Positions 1 through 9,407 are shown, numbered from the stretch's first letter. The stretch: 64,000 nucleotides of DNA from Streptomyces sp. H27-H1 (GCF_026627445.1 NZ_JAPNLJ010000009.1:186001-250000), one strand, 5' to 3'. Notes: a model not told the origin generated them from the sequence alone. Made by a program: numbers and translations.

Positions 1-843
1 GGCGGCATCACCGTCGACCACGGCCTCCAGGCCGGCTCCGACCTGCGCGCCGCCGAGGTCGTCTCCCGCATGACCGCGCTGTGCCTCGGACCCGTCGAAT
101 CCGTCGCCGTGCGCGTCGGCCGCGGCGGGGGCCCCGAAGCCGCCGCCCGCGACGCCCGCTACGCGGCCCTGGACGAGGCCGCCGACCGGCTGGGCGCCGT
201 AGCCGTGCTCCTCGGACACACCCGCGACGACCAAGCCGAAACCGTCCTGCTGGGCCTCGCCCGCGGTTCCGGCACCCGGTCGCTCTCCGGCATGGCGGAA
301 GTCTCCGGCGGCCCTGGTGACCCCGGCGCCCGCGGTCGCGGCCACCGCTACCGCCGCCCCTTCCTCCAGGTCGACCGGCAGACCGCCCGCAAGGCCTGCA
401 TGGTCCAGTCCCTCGCCGTCTGGGACGACCCGCACAACATCGACCCCGCCTACACCCGCTCCAGGCTGCGCCACGAAGGACTGCCCGCCCTGGAGAAGGC
501 GCTCGGCAAGGGAGTCGTGGAGGCGCTCGCCCGCACCGCCCAGCTCTCCCGCGACGACGCCGACGCCCTGGACTCCTGGGCCGCCGAGGCCGAGAGCGGC
601 GTACGCGACGAGGACGGCCGCCTGGAGTGCGCCAAGCTGTACGCGCTGCCCCCCGCCGTCCGCCGCCGCGTACTGCGCCGGGCGGTCGTCGCCGCAGGCT
701 CCCCCGCAGGCTCCCTCTTCGCCCGCCACATCGAGGAAGTCGACCGGCTCATCACCGGATGGCGCGGTCAGGGAGCCATCAACCTGCCCGGCCGGGTCGA
801 GGCCCAGCGGCAGGGTGGCAGACTGGTCATCCGGCAGGGCTGA
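1..843 (+). CDS. tilS: tRNA(Ile)-lysidine synthase, 5' end outside window
   Basis: TilS modifies the CAU anticodon of a minor tRNA-Ile by attaching lysine to C34, so that it reads AUA. The frame is open from base 1, so the N-terminus with the SGGxDS PP-loop lies outside the window. What is visible includes the family block [19 protein letters not shown] (roughly window residues 75-95) and a C-terminal substrate-binding region. An internal ATG at base 70 is not a credible start because conserved sequence continues upstream of it. The gene is followed 65 bp later by hpt on the same strand, the usual actinomycete order tilS-hpt-ftsH. Identification is firm from the motif and the synteny; only the start is missing. 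Confidence 0.93.
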   Translation, partial: GGITVDHGLQAGSDLRAAEVVSRMTALCLGPVESVAVRVGRGGGPEAAARDARYAALDEAADRLGAVAVLLGHTRDDQAETVLLGLARGSGTRSLSGMAEVSGGPGDPGARGRGHRYRRPFLQVDRQTARKACMVQSLAVWDDPHNIDPAYTRSRLRHEGLPALEKALGKGVVEALARTAQLSRDDADALDSWAAEAESGVRDEDGRLECAKLYALPPAVRRRVLRRAVVAAGSPAGSLFARHIEEVDRLITGWRGQGAINLPGRVEAQRQGGRLVIRQG

Positions 844-908
844 TTGGTGCTGAAACACGGCTGAGACCTCCGGGGTCACCCCCGGAGCCCCAGCCGACAA
901 CGAAAGTG

Positions 909-1469
909 ATGCGGGTGGACGAGAAGGACATGGGCAGCGACCTCCAGTCGGTGCTCATCACCAAAGAAGAGATCGACGCGAAGCTGGCCGAGCTGGCCGC
1001 GAAGATCGACGCGGAGTACGCGGGCAAGGACCTGCTCATCGTCGGCGTCCTCAAGGGTGCCGTGATGGTGATGGCGGACCTGGCACGCGCCTTGTCCACC
1101 CCGCTCACCATGGACTGGATGGCGGTGTCCTCGTACGGCGCCGGGACCCAGTCCTCGGGCGTGGTCCGGATCCTCAAGGACCTCGACACCGACATCAAGG
1201 ACAAGCACGTCCTCATCGTCGAGGACATCATCGACTCGGGCCTGACCCTGTCGTGGCTGCTGTCGAACCTCGGCTCCCGCCAGCCGGCCTCCCTGGAGGT
1301 CGTCACGCTGCTGCGCAAGCCCGACGCCGCCAAGGTCGCGATCGACGTGAAGTGGGTCGGCTTCGACATCCCGAACGAGTTCGTCGTCGGCTACGGCCTC
1401 GACTACGCGGAGAAGTACCGCAACCTGCCGTTCGTCGGCACCCTCGCTCCCCACGTCTACGGCGGCTGA
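909..1469 (+). CDS. hpt: Hypoxanthine phosphoribosyltransferase
   Basis: Cytoplasmic purine-salvage enzyme that converts hypoxanthine or guanine plus PRPP to IMP or GMP. The 186-aa product has the PRPP-binding signature [15 protein letters not shown] in mid-protein, the ILKDLDTDI flexible-loop region before it, and the [19 protein letters not shown] purine-binding region near the C-terminus. ATG 909 directly follows an in-frame GTG (906); no strong Shine-Dalgarno separates them, and ATG 924 is a third option. The gene lies between tilS and ftsH. Length and motifs are normal for bacterial HPRTs. Confidence 0.95.
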   Translation: MRVDEKDMGSDLQSVLITKEEIDAKLAELAAKIDAEYAGKDLLIVGVLKGAVMVMADLARALSTPLTMDWMAVSSYGAGTQSSGVVRILKDLDTDIKDKHVLIVEDIIDSGLTLSWLLSNLGSRQPASLEVVTLLRKPDAAKVAIDVKWVGFDIPNEFVVGYGLDYAEKYRNLPFVGTLAPHVYGG

Positions 1470-1631
1470 TCCAGCGTCCGGCAGGGGAACCCTGGAGCGT
1501 CTCCCGCCGTTGGAGCATGGAAAGGCGGGTCTGTCAGCCGTCCCATGAGGCCGCGGGTGACAATGCAGGGGTACATTCCGAAGAACAGTCTTTACTCACA
1601 GCAGCATTTACCTACGGGCAGGAGGGACGGG

Positions 1632-1661
1632 GTGCCTAGCGCCCCGTATGGATGGACGTGA
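1632..1661 (+). CDS. Putative 9-codon leader ORF overlapping the ftsH start
   Basis: A strong Shine-Dalgarno (AGGAGGG, 1620-1626) lies 5 nt upstream of GTG 1632 but 25 nt upstream of the ftsH ATG at 1652. The GTG opens a frame of nine codons (VPSAPYGWT) ending in TGA at 1659-1661, 10 nt inside ftsH. The ftsH frame itself is closed just upstream by TAG at 1637-1639, so ftsH cannot start at this SD. The simplest reading is that ribosomes load at the leader and re-initiate at ftsH (translational coupling). The peptide itself need have no function. Existence of the ORF is seen; its translation is inferred. Confidence 0.45.
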   Translation: MPSAPYGWT

Positions 1662-3679
1662 AGCGATACTTCCGTGGGCCGGTTATGTGGATCGTGCTGG
1701 CCGTCCTCGCCGTGGTCGTGTTGATGAACGTCGTCGGCTCCGGCGGCGGCTACAAGTCGGTGGAGACCAGCGAGGTCATCAAGGCGATCAACAGTGGCCA
1801 GGTGGAGAGCGCCAAGCTCACCACCGGCGATAGCCAGATGATCAAGATCGAGCTGAAGAAGGACCAGAAGCTCGGCGACAACGACGGCACCAAGTTCCAG
1901 GCCAACTACATCGGAGACCAGGGCGTACAGCTCGCCCAGAACCTCCAGACCAAGTACGAAGCCGGTCAGATCCCGGACGGATACTCCGTCACGCCGGACA
2001 AGACCAGCCCGTTCCTGAGCGTGCTGCTCTCGCTGCTGCCGTTCGTCCTCATCGTCGTCGTCTTCCTGTTCCTGATGAATCAGATGCAGGGCGGCGGTTC
2101 CCGAGTCATGCAGTTCGGGAAGTCCAAGGCCAAGCTCATCACCAAGGACACGCCGAAGACGACGTTCGCCGATGTCGCGGGCTCGGACGAGGCCGTCGAG
2201 GAACTCCACGAGATCAAGGAGTTCCTCCAGGAGCCGGCGAAGTTCCAGGCCGTCGGCGCCAAGATCCCCAAGGGCGTGCTGCTCTACGGCCCGCCCGGCA
2301 CCGGTAAGACCCTGCTCGCGCGTGCCGTCGCGGGCGAGGCCGGTGTCCCCTTCTACTCGATCTCCGGATCCGACTTCGTCGAGATGTTCGTCGGTGTCGG
2401 TGCCTCGCGTGTCCGCGACCTGTTCGAACAGGCCAAGGCCAACGCCCCGGCGATCGTCTTCGTCGACGAGATCGACGCCGTAGGCCGGCACCGCGGTGCG
2501 GGCCTGGGCGGCGGTCACGACGAGCGCGAGCAGACCCTCAACCAGCTGCTGGTCGAGATGGACGGCTTCGACGTGAAGGGCGGCGTCATCCTGATCGCCG
2601 CCACGAACCGTCCGGACATCCTCGACCCGGCCCTCCTGCGCCCCGGCCGCTTCGACCGCCAGATCGCGGTCGACCGTCCGGACATGCAGGGCCGTCTGGA
2701 GATCCTCAAGGTCCACCAGAAGGGCAAGCCGGTCGCCCCGGACGTGGACCTGAGCGCCGTCGCCCGCCGTACGCCCGGCTTCACGGGTGCCGATCTCGCC
2801 AACGTGCTGAACGAGGCCGCGCTGCTCACGGCCCGCGCGGACGGGAAGCTGATCGACAACCACGCGCTGGACGAGGCGATCGACCGCGTCGTGGCGGGTC
2901 CGCAGAAGCGGACCCGGATCATGTCGGACCGGGAAAAGAAGATCACCGCGTACCACGAGGGCGGACACGCCCTGGTCGCGGCGGCCTCCCCGAACTCCGA
3001 CCCGGTCCACAAGATCACCATCCTGTCCCGCGGACGGGCCCTGGGTTACACCATGGTCCTGCCCGAGGAGGACAGGTACTCCACCACGCGCAACGAGATG
3101 CTCGACCAGCTGGCGTACATGCTGGGCGGGCGCGCGGCCGAGGAACTGGTCTTCCACGACCCGACCACGGGCGCGGCCAACGACATCGAGAAGGCCACGG
3201 CAACGGCCCGCGCGATGGTCACGCAGTACGGCATGACCGAGCGCCTCGGCGCGATCAAGTTCGGCGGCGACAACACCGAGCCGTTCCTGGGCCGCGAGAT
3301 GTCGCACCCGAGGGACTACTCGGAGGAGGTTGCGGCGCTGGTCGACGAAGAGGTCAAGAAGCTCATCGAGACCGCGCACAACGAGGCCTGGGAAATCCTG
3401 GTCGAGAACCGTGACGTCCTCGACAACCTGGTCCTCGCCCTCCTGGAGAAGGAGACGCTCAACAAGGAGCAGATCGCCGAGGTCTTCTCGACGATCGTGA
3501 AGCGCCCGGCTCGCCCGGCGTGGACCGGCTCCTCGCACCGCACGCCGTCCACCCGTCCGCCGGTGCTCTCTCCCAAGGAGCTCCAGCTGACGAACGCGGC
3601 GAACGGTACCTCCGCGGCCCCGGCCGTATCCGTGGACAAGGCCCCGGAGCCCTCCCCGGAGGAGCGTCCGGAGGCCTAG
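1652..3679 (+). CDS. ftsH: ATP-dependent zinc metalloprotease FtsH
   Basis: Membrane-anchored AAA+ protease that degrades misfolded membrane proteins and short-lived regulators. The 675-aa product has transmembrane segments at about residues 8-28 and 120-142 flanking an extracytoplasmic loop. The AAA domain has Walker A GPPGTGKT (213-220), Walker B IVFVDEID (268-275) and a second-region-of-homology block ending RPGRFDRQ. The zinc site is HEGGH (435-439). The Ser/Pro-rich C-terminal tail is typical of actinomycetes. ATG 1652 is the first possible start because TAG at 1637 closes the frame. It lacks its own Shine-Dalgarno and overlaps a short leader ORF. A strong hairpin follows the stop. Confidence 0.97.
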   Translation: MDVKRYFRGPVMWIVLAVLAVVVLMNVVGSGGGYKSVETSEVIKAINSGQVESAKLTTGDSQMIKIELKKDQKLGDNDGTKFQANYIGDQGVQLAQNLQTKYEAGQIPDGYSVTPDKTSPFLSVLLSLLPFVLIVVVFLFLMNQMQGGGSRVMQFGKSKAKLITKDTPKTTFADVAGSDEAVEELHEIKEFLQEPAKFQAVGAKIPKGVLLYGPPGTGKTLLARAVAGEAGVPFYSISGSDFVEMFVGVGASRVRDLFEQAKANAPAIVFVDEIDAVGRHRGAGLGGGHDEREQTLNQLLVEMDGFDVKGGVILIAATNRPDILDPALLRPGRFDRQIAVDRPDMQGRLEILKVHQKGKPVAPDVDLSAVARRTPGFTGADLANVLNEAALLTARADGKLIDNHALDEAIDRVVAGPQKRTRIMSDREKKITAYHEGGHALVAAASPNSDPVHKITILSRGRALGYTMVLPEEDRYSTTRNEMLDQLAYMLGGRAAEELVFHDPTTGAANDIEKATATARAMVTQYGMTERLGAIKFGGDNTEPFLGREMSHPRDYSEEVAALVDEEVKKLIETAHNEAWEILVENRDVLDNLVLALLEKETLNKEQIAEVFSTIVKRPARPAWTGSSHRTPSTRPPVLSPKELQLTNAANGTSAAPAVSVDKAPEPSPEERPEA

Positions 3680-3697
3680 TACCTCCCGGAATGGAAG

Positions 3698-3731
3698 CCG
3701 CGCCCCCCAGGTTCTAGCCTGGGGGGCGCGG
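3698..3731 (+). terminator. Hairpin terminator after ftsH
   Basis: Perfect 14-bp inverted repeat (CCGCGCCCCCCAGG and its complement) around a 6-nt loop, starting 18 nt after the ftsH stop. There is no clear T-run, as is usual for GC-rich Streptomyces terminators. It separates ftsH from folE, which should therefore have its own promoter in the remaining 44 bp or depend on readthrough. Confidence 0.8.
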
Positions 3732-3775
3732 CACTTTCACATGTCCGCGACTGTGCAGACAGGAACGAGGAAGAG

Positions 3776-4384
3776 ATGACCGACCCAGTGACCCTGACCG
3801 GTGGCGAGGGCACGATCGGCGAGTTCGACGAGAAGCGCGCCGAGGCGGCGGTCCGCGAGCTCCTGATCGCGGTCGGCGAGGACCCGGACCGCGAGGGGCT
3901 GCTGGCGACCCCGGGTCGCGTGGCGCGCGCGTACAGGGAGATATTCGCCGGTCTCTACCAGAAGCCGGAGGACGTCCTGACGACGACCTTCGACCTCGGT
4001 CACGACGAGATGGTCCTGGTGAAGGACATCGAGGTCATGAGCACCTGTGAGCATCATCTGGTGCCGTTCCACGGCGTCGCGCACGTCGGCTACATCCCGT
4101 CCATCGACGGCAAGATCACCGGCCTGTCGAAGCTGGCCCGCCTGGTGGACGTGTTCGCCCGCCGCCCCCAGGTTCAGGAGCGTCTGACCACCCAGATCGC
4201 CGAGTCGGTCATGGAGATCCTGGACCCCCGCGGGGTCATCGTGGTCATCGAGTGCGAGCACATGTGCATGACCATGCGGGGGGTCCGCAAGCCCGGCGCG
4301 AAGACCATCACCTCGGCGGTCCGCGGCCAGCTCCGCGACCCCGCGACCCGCAACGAGGCGATGAGCCTCATCATGGCCCGCTAG
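3776..4384 (+). CDS. folE: GTP cyclohydrolase I
   Basis: First step of tetrahydrofolate synthesis: GTP to 7,8-dihydroneopterin triphosphate. The 202-aa protein has the zinc-binding residues Cys91 and His94 in CEHH and Cys164 in [10 protein letters not shown], which are the three ligands of the E. coli enzyme family. The family blocks [14 protein letters not shown] and [23 protein letters not shown] are also present. ATG 3776 is preceded by GAGGAAGAG. The gene converges on the minus-strand folP-NTF2-folB-folK run, so all early folate genes here lie within 3.7 kb in two opposing units. Confidence 0.97.
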   Translation: MTDPVTLTGGEGTIGEFDEKRAEAAVRELLIAVGEDPDREGLLATPGRVARAYREIFAGLYQKPEDVLTTTFDLGHDEMVLVKDIEVMSTCEHHLVPFHGVAHVGYIPSIDGKITGLSKLARLVDVFARRPQVQERLTTQIAESVMEILDPRGVIVVIECEHMCMTMRGVRKPGAKTITSAVRGQLRDPATRNEAMSLIMAR

Positions 4385-4393
4385 GCCCTCGGA

Positions 4394-4431
4394 GGCGGGC
4401 GGGAGCGCGATCACCGGGCCCCCCGCCCGCC
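4394..4431. terminator. Bidirectional hairpin between folE and the DUF3180 gene
   Basis: A 10-bp perfect inverted repeat (GGCGGGCGGG / CCCGCCCGCC) with an 18-nt loop lies between two convergent genes. It is placed to end transcription from both sides. Confidence 0.6.
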
Positions 4432-4440
4432 GTACGGGCC

Positions 4441-4926
4441 TCAGGCGCGGGCCGGGGCCTCCGGGCCTTCTTCGTCGTCCGGGAGTTTCAGGACGTGTTC
4501 CAGGAAGAGGGCCGCCGCGACGACCGCCGCGCCCGCCAGGACCGAGAAGCCGGCGTACCAGGTCTGGTCGCGGCGGGCCGGGACGTCCAGGGCGGTGGTG
4601 AGCAGGAAGACGCCCACGCCGCCGTAGGCGCCCGCCGCCAGGGCTGCCACCAGGGCGCTGGCCTGGCCGAAGACCACCGCGCGGGCCGCCATCAGCGGCT
4701 CCACGCCCTTGGCGCCGGGCATGCGGTCGCGCTGGGCCTTCAGGCGGGAGCGCAGGGACAGGGCCGTCGCCAGCAGGACCACCGCGATGGCGGCGAGGAC
4801 GATGGGCGCGGCCAGCGGGACGCCCGGGAGGGTGCCGTACGCGTTCCACAGCCGTGCTCCGGCCCAGGACAGCACTCCGGCGATCGCGAAAATGCCCGCC
4901 AGGACCGCCGGCCTCAGTTGCTTCAC
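4441..4926 (-). CDS. DUF3180 membrane protein
   Basis: 161-aa integral membrane protein with four predicted hydrophobic helices, at about residues 8-26, 40-58, 85-110 and 120-145, and a charged C-terminal tail. The pattern matches the actinobacterial DUF3180 family, which is usually encoded just after folK; that is the case here (75 bp downstream of the folK stop). Its function is unknown. The conserved position suggests cotranscription with the folate genes rather than a demonstrated role in folate metabolism. The start is GTG (complement of 4924-4926). Confidence 0.85.
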   Translation of the reverse strand: MKQLRPAVLAGIFAIAGVLSWAGARLWNAYGTLPGVPLAAPIVLAAIAVVLLATALSLRSRLKAQRDRMPGAKGVEPLMAARAVVFGQASALVAALAAGAYGGVGVFLLTTALDVPARRDQTWYAGFSVLAGAAVVAAALFLEHVLKLPDDEEGPEAPARA

Positions 4927-5001
4927 GTCGCCTCTCCCGATCTCCGTGCGTGCGTACCCGGTGATCCTAAGTCTTCGTCGGCCCCGCCCCGCGGGCGCGG
5001 C

Positions 5002-5610
5002 TCACTCGGGGAGGCGCAGTTCCAGGTCGGGACGCTGGGTGAGCCCCTCGCGGCCGAGGGCGGCCAGGAGCGCGGAGACGGGCCCGTGGCCCGGGATCTG
5101 CGCTTCGGGGTCGATGTCGTTCCAGGGGGCCAGCACGAAGGCGCGCTGGTGGGCGCCCGGGTGCGGGAGGGTGAGGACCGGGTCGGCGGAGACCACGTCG
5201 GCGTAGGTGAGGATGTCGACGTCGATCGTGCGGGGCCCCCAGTGCTCGTCGCGGACGCGGTCGAAGGCTTCCTCGATGGCGTGGCCGCGCTCCAGCAGGG
5301 AGCTGGGGGGCAGGGTGGTCTTCACCGAGATGACCGCGTTGAGGTACGAGGGCTGCGAGGCCGGGTCGACGCCCCACGGTTCCGTCTCGTACACGGGGGA
5401 GACGGCCTTGACCCGAAGGCCCGGGGTGTCGCCGAGGGCGTCGATGGCGCCCTGGAGGGTCTCCAGGCGGTTCCCGAGGTTCGCGCCGAGCGCGACGACC
5501 GCCCATTTGGGGTTGGACAAGGTGACGTCCGCCGCGTCGACGGTTTCCACCACGGATGCCGGCACCGGCTGGACCGTGGGGTCGCTCTGTGCGTTCATTC
5601 CGTTGTTCAT
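5002..5610 (-). CDS. folK: 2-amino-4-hydroxy-6-hydroxymethyldihydropteridine pyrophosphokinase
   Basis: HPPK transfers pyrophosphate from ATP to 6-hydroxymethyl-dihydropterin, giving the substrate of FolP. Diagnostic motifs are ALGANLGNRLETL (N-terminal strand and pterin loop), YETEPWG, NAVISVKT, and the ATP/Mg loop HWGPRTIDVDILTY. The start at 5610 (MNNGMNAQ) overlaps the folB stop as ATGA, indicating translational coupling. About 35 residues precede the core domain and are low in conservation, so the second Met (5598) could also serve. The product is 202 aa. Confidence 0.95.
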   Translation of the reverse strand: MNNGMNAQSDPTVQPVPASVVETVDAADVTLSNPKWAVVALGANLGNRLETLQGAIDALGDTPGLRVKAVSPVYETEPWGVDPASQPSYLNAVISVKTTLPPSSLLERGHAIEEAFDRVRDEHWGPRTIDVDILTYADVVSADPVLTLPHPGAHQRAFVLAPWNDIDPEAQIPGHGPVSALLAALGREGLTQRPDLELRLPE

Positions 5611-5966
5611 GCGCGGCTCCGGGTGATCGTGATGGTCACGTCGTCGAAGGGGACGGTGATGGGCGCGTCCGGTTTGTGGACGATGACCTCCACCTGGGCG
5701 ACCGCCTCGTGCTTCAGGCACTGCTGTGCGATCCGCTCGGCGAGGGTTTCGATCAGATCGACCGGCTCTCCCTGGACCACGTCGACGACTTCTTCCGCCA
5801 CTACCCCGTAGTGCACGGTCTTAGCCAGGTCGTCGCCCGCCGCCGCGGGACGGGTGTCGAGGTGGAGCACCAGGTCGACGATGAAGGTCTGGCCTTCCTC
5901 GCGCTCCCGGGGGAAGACGCCGTGGTGCCCGCGAGCCTTGAGGCCGCGCAGCGCGACACGATCCAC
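5607..5966 (-). CDS. folB: Dihydroneopterin aldolase
   Basis: Converts dihydroneopterin to 6-hydroxymethyl-dihydropterin and glycolaldehyde. The 119-aa product starts VDRVALRGLKARGHHGVFPRE; the conserved catalytic region includes the GHHGVFPREREEGQ block, VHYGVVAEEV, and ETLAERIA followed by the VEVIVHKPDAPI strand. The GTG start at 5966 is chosen because CAGGAGTGA lies just upstream and the length then matches the family (about 120 aa). The longer open frame up to 6197 is non-conserved and overlaps the neighbouring coding sequence. It is coupled to folK by ATGA. Confidence 0.95.
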   Translation of the reverse strand: MDRVALRGLKARGHHGVFPREREEGQTFIVDLVLHLDTRPAAAGDDLAKTVHYGVVAEEVVDVVQGEPVDLIETLAERIAQQCLKHEAVAQVEVIVHKPDAPITVPFDDVTITITRSRA

Positions 5967-6096
5967 GCGAATCACTCCTGCTTTTCGTAGGTGCTTCCGG
6001 TCCGGGACTCCCCGGATCCATGGGCTGAGCCGAGTGCGGTCGGCGTCGTCCATCTTCGAATTTACCTGCGAAATACCTCGGACCCCGACGGTGGGG

Positions 6097-6540
6097 TCAG
6101 GAGGGCTCCTCCTCTTCGTCCTCGTCGGAGTCCGTGAGGACGGGAGAACCGTGGTGCGACCAGAGCCGCCAGCCCTCCGGTGTGCGTCGGAACACATTCG
6201 TGGCGACGACGAGCTGGCCGACGAGCGGGCCCAGTTCTCCGCCGTCCTCGGCGGGTCCGCCGCTGAGGATGTTCTCGGTGCAGGTGACCAGGGCGGTGTC
6301 GCCTATGACGGTGACTTTGGTGTCGGTGAGGAAGAACTGGATGTACTCGGTGTGCGACATGATCAGCGCGTAGGAGCGCAGCACTTCGCCGCGTCCGGAC
6401 AGCACCGGCCAGCCCGGGTGCACGCAGGAGATCTCGTCTTCGATCCAGAGCGCGGACAGCGCGTCGAAATCCCCCTGCTCCATGGCCTCGTAGAACGCCG
6501 TGTTGACCTCTTCGACGGATTCGATGTCGGTACGGCTCAC
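6097..6540 (-). CDS. NTF2/SnoaL-like fold protein within the folate operon
   Basis: 147-aa protein with the alpha+beta cone-fold pattern of the NTF2/SnoaL_3 superfamily: an N-terminal helix (VEEVNTAFYEAMEQGDFDALSALWIEDEISCVHPGW), then strands ending in WRLWSHHGSPV, and an acidic tail. The family often binds small ligands, but catalytic residues differ from member to member and I cannot assign a reaction. Its GTG start overlaps the folP stop (GTGA), so it is translationally coupled to folP and followed by folB 131 bp later. That placement suggests a pterin-related or protective role, by inference only. Confidence 0.88.
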   Translation of the reverse strand: MSRTDIESVEEVNTAFYEAMEQGDFDALSALWIEDEISCVHPGWPVLSGRGEVLRSYALIMSHTEYIQFFLTDTKVTVIGDTALVTCTENILSGGPAEDGGELGPLVGQLVVATNVFRRTPEGWRLWSHHGSPVLTDSDEDEEEEPS

Positions 6541-7442
6541 CGTGTCCCTTCCTCGTTGCTACGGGTGGTACGCAGTGCCCCTTCCACGGCGCGGGCCACC
6601 CGAACCGCGTCGGCGCTCGCCCGTACCTCGTGGACCCGTACGGCCCAGGCGCCCTGGGCGGCGGCGAGGGCGGAGACGGCGGCGGTGGCGGCGTCGCGTT
6701 CGCGGGCGGGCGGCGGAGACGCGTCGTCGGCGCCCGCCAGTACCCGGCCGAGGAAACGCTTCCTCGAGGCGGCCACCAGCAGCGGGAAGCCCAGGGCGCG
6801 CAGTTCGCGGAGGTGGGCCACCAGGGCCAGGTCGTGCTCGGCGTTCTTCGCGAAGCCCAGGCCGGGGTCGACCAGGAGGCGTTCGGGGGCGATGCCGCCC
6901 GTGACGACGGCGTCGATGCGGGTGCGGAGTTCGGCGGTGACCTCGGCGAGGACGTCCTCGTAGACGGCGAGGCTGTTCATGCCGTCGCTGAAGCCGCGCC
7001 AGTGCATGACGACGAAGGGCACTTCGGCCGCGGCGACGGCCGGAATCATGCCGGGGTCGGCGAGGCCGCCGCTGACGTCGTTGACCAGGACCGCGCCGGC
7101 GGCGACGGCCCGGGCGGCGACGGAGGCGCGCATGGTGTCGACGGAGACGACGACTCCTTCGGAGGCGAGGCCGCGGACGACGGGGACGACCCGGCGCAGC
7201 TCTTCTTCCTCGTCGACGCGGGAGGCGCCGGGGCGGGTGGACTCGCCGCCGACGTCGACGAGGTCGGCGCCCTGGGCGACGAGGTCGAGGCCGCGTTTGA
7301 CGGCCGCGGTGGTGTCGAACCAGCGGCCGCCGTCGGAGAAGGAGTCGGGGGTGACGTTGACGACGCCCATGACCCCGCAGCGGTCCCATTCCGGCAGCCC
7401 TGTGACCCGGCCCCTGTCGGCCGCCCCGCGCTCGTTGTTCAT
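6537..7442 (-). CDS. folP: Dihydropteroate synthase
   Basis: Condenses p-aminobenzoate with hydroxymethyl-dihydropterin pyrophosphate; it is the sulfonamide target. The 301-aa TIM-barrel protein has the two signatures MGVVNVTPDSFSDGG (N-terminal) and LVDVGGESTRPGA, then VSVDTMRASVAARAV, VNDVSGG, LLVDPGLGFAKNAEHDL, and an AASRKRFLG block near the C-terminus. It starts at ATG 7442, heads the minus-strand folate run, and overlaps the NTF2-like gene by 4 bp. Streptomyces can carry a second DHPS paralogue. The full motif set here argues for the active enzyme. Confidence 0.96.
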   Translation of the reverse strand: MNNERGAADRGRVTGLPEWDRCGVMGVVNVTPDSFSDGGRWFDTTAAVKRGLDLVAQGADLVDVGGESTRPGASRVDEEEELRRVVPVVRGLASEGVVVSVDTMRASVAARAVAAGAVLVNDVSGGLADPGMIPAVAAAEVPFVVMHWRGFSDGMNSLAVYEDVLAEVTAELRTRIDAVVTGGIAPERLLVDPGLGFAKNAEHDLALVAHLRELRALGFPLLVAASRKRFLGRVLAGADDASPPPARERDAATAAVSALAAAQGAWAVRVHEVRASADAVRVARAVEGALRTTRSNEEGTR

Positions 7443-7510
7443 GACTCCAGGGTATGGGCTGGCCCGGAAGCGGCCGGGCCCCGCAGGAGGCCGGGCCCCG
7501 GGACGTGCCG

Positions 7511-7542
7511 GGGCCCCCGGAGCCGGGCGGCTCCGGGGGCCC
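7511..7542 (-). terminator. Hairpin terminator after the MprF-like gene
   Basis: Perfect 14-bp stem (GGGCCCCCGGAGCC) with a GGGC loop, 15 nt beyond the stop of the minus-strand gene at 7557. It isolates that gene from folP, which lies 69 nt further on the same strand. Confidence 0.75.
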
Positions 7543-7556
7543 GTACGGCGTTGGGC

Positions 7557-9407
7557 TCAGGCGGCCTGGACCTTGCGGTCCGCCTGGGCGGGTACGGAGT
7601 GCACGCGGTGGTGGGTGCAGGTGCGGACGGGCTTGGGGCGCCGGCGGCTGGCGAACAGGCGGGGCAGTGCCAGCGTGACGAAGCCCTCGGCCTGCATCGC
7701 GGCGAAGCCGATGCGGGGCAGGTCCCGGGGGGTGCGGAAGACCACGAAGCGGGGCTCCCAGCGGGGGCGGAACTTCGCGTTGAACTTGTACAGCGACTCG
7801 ATCTGGAACCAGCGCGAGAGGAACACCAGCAGGCTGCGCCACATGCGCAGGACCGGGCCGGCGCCGATCTTCTCGCCGCGGGCCAGGGCCGAGCGGAACA
7901 TCGCGAAGTTCAGGGAGACCTTCTCGATGCCGAGCGCCGGGGAGGCCTCCAGGGAGGCGACGATCAGCAGCTCGTTCATGCCGGGGTCGGCGGCGCGGTC
8001 GCGGCGCATGAGCTCCAGCGACATGCCGTCCTTGCCCCACGGGACGAAGTGCAGGACGGCCTTGAGATCGCCGAAGGGGGAGGTGTCGCCCTCCTCGACG
8101 CGGTGCGCGGTGGCGATGTAGCAGTCGCCGTCGCCGGGGTCGCCGACCCGGCCGAGCGCCATGGAGAAGCCGCGCTCGGTGTCGGTGCCGCGCCAGGCCT
8201 CGGCCGCGCCGCGTACCCGCTCCAGTTCGGCTTCGGTGAGCTCGCTGACCCGGCGGACCTTGGTGGTGTAACCGTTGCGCTCGATGCGCTTCACCATCTG
8301 CCGGACGTTGCGCATCGCCCGGCCGGCGAGGGAGAAGTCTTTGACGTCGACGATCGCCTCGTCCCCGAGCTCCAGGGCGTCGAGGCCGGTCTCGCGGGTC
8401 CAGACCTCGCCGCCGGTCTCGCTGCAGCCCATGACGGCGGGGGTCCAGGAGTGGGTCTTGGCCTCCTGCATGAACCGTTCGATGGCGCCGGGCCAGGCCT
8501 CGACGTCGCCGACCGGGTCGCCGGAGGCGAGCATCACGCCGGAGACGACGCGGTAGGTGACGGCGGCCTTGCCGCTGGGGGAGAAGACGACGGCCTTGTC
8601 GCGGCGGAGCGCGAAGTGGCCCAGCGAGTCGCGGCCGCCGTGCTTGGCGAGCAGCTCGCGGAGTTTGACCTCGTCGTCGGCGGTGAGCCGGGCGGCCGGG
8701 TGCTCGGGGCGGAAGGCCAGGTAGATGGTGGTGACGGCGGTCAGCATGCCGAGGGCGCCGAGGGAGTAGCCGACGGTCCAGGACACCCGGCCGACGTAGT
8801 CGACGGGTCCCTCGAAGCCGAAGAGCCCGTAGACGACGTGGCTGATCTCCTCGTAAACACCCGGATTGCCTACGACGCGACCGGGGTGCGAGTTGACGAT
8901 GACCAGTCCGAGGCCGATGGAGCCCGCGCTCATGAGGACGAAGTTGGCGAGCGCCTTCCACCGGCTGCGCGGGTCGGGGAGTGCCTTGAATTCACCCTGA
9001 TGGCGCAGCAGGAGCCCGAGGAGGACCGCCGCGATGACCACGCCGATGATCGAGTGGCGGTAGGTGAACTGCGCGACGGCGCCGGCCGGCAGCAGCACCA
9101 CCGCGGCCCGCCAGGCGCGGCGCTTGTGGCGCTTGAGCCCGTGGGCGAGCAGCAGGAGCAGGACGCCCGAGCTGATGGCCAGGGCCGCGGCGAACGGGCC
9201 GACGGAGCCGGGCAGCACCTCGGTGACGGCGTGGATACGGCTGTGCCTGAAGCGCGGGAAGACTCCCGCGGCGATGTCGAGCAGTCCGACGACTGTGACG
9301 GCTGTGCCCACTACGCCGGGGACGGACTCCGGTCGTGGGCCTCGGAGGATTCGGCTGACAGGCTTCGGAACCTGTCCCGACTTATCGCCATCTATCCTGC
9401 TAGACAT
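7557..9407 (-). CDS. MprF-like phosphatidylglycerol lysyltransferase domain membrane protein
   Basis: 616-aa protein with several N-terminal transmembrane helices (about residues 28-50, 65-90, 100-145, 157-175, 205-230) and a cytoplasmic DUF2156 / LPG-synthase C-terminal domain from about residue 240. That domain is the tRNA-dependent aminoacyltransferase part of MprF: dual GNAT folds with blocks such as GDPVGD, RNVRQMVKRIERNGY, LHFVPWGKDGMSLELMRRD, GIEKVSLNFAMFR and LYKFNAKFRPRWEPRF. The N-terminal flippase of full MprF is much reduced. Family enzymes add lysine or alanine to membrane lipids and lower envelope charge; the donor amino acid cannot be read from sequence. A membrane-anchored esterase is divergent across 153 bp. 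Confidence 0.88.
   Translation of the reverse strand: MSSRIDGDKSGQVPKPVSRILRGPRPESVPGVVGTAVTVVGLLDIAAGVFPRFRHSRIHAVTEVLPGSVGPFAAALAISSGVLLLLLAHGLKRHKRRAWRAAVVLLPAGAVAQFTYRHSIIGVVIAAVLLGLLLRHQGEFKALPDPRSRWKALANFVLMSAGSIGLGLVIVNSHPGRVVGNPGVYEEISHVVYGLFGFEGPVDYVGRVSWTVGYSLGALGMLTAVTTIYLAFRPEHPAARLTADDEVKLRELLAKHGGRDSLGHFALRRDKAVVFSPSGKAAVTYRVVSGVMLASGDPVGDVEAWPGAIERFMQEAKTHSWTPAVMGCSETGGEVWTRETGLDALELGDEAIVDVKDFSLAGRAMRNVRQMVKRIERNGYTTKVRRVSELTEAELERVRGAAEAWRGTDTERGFSMALGRVGDPGDGDCYIATAHRVEEGDTSPFGDLKAVLHFVPWGKDGMSLELMRRDRAADPGMNELLIVASLEASPALGIEKVSLNFAMFRSALARGEKIGAGPVLRMWRSLLVFLSRWFQIESLYKFNAKFRPRWEPRFVVFRTPRDLPRIGFAAMQAEGFVTLALPRLFASRRRPKPVRTCTHHRVHSVPAQADRKVQAA

Noticed and set aside
7..320. 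Long overlapping Arg/Pro-rich open frames in tilS and many other genes
   Set aside because: They are shadow frames created by high GC3; composition (runs of R, P, A, G) and lack of family motifs show that only one frame per locus is coding.
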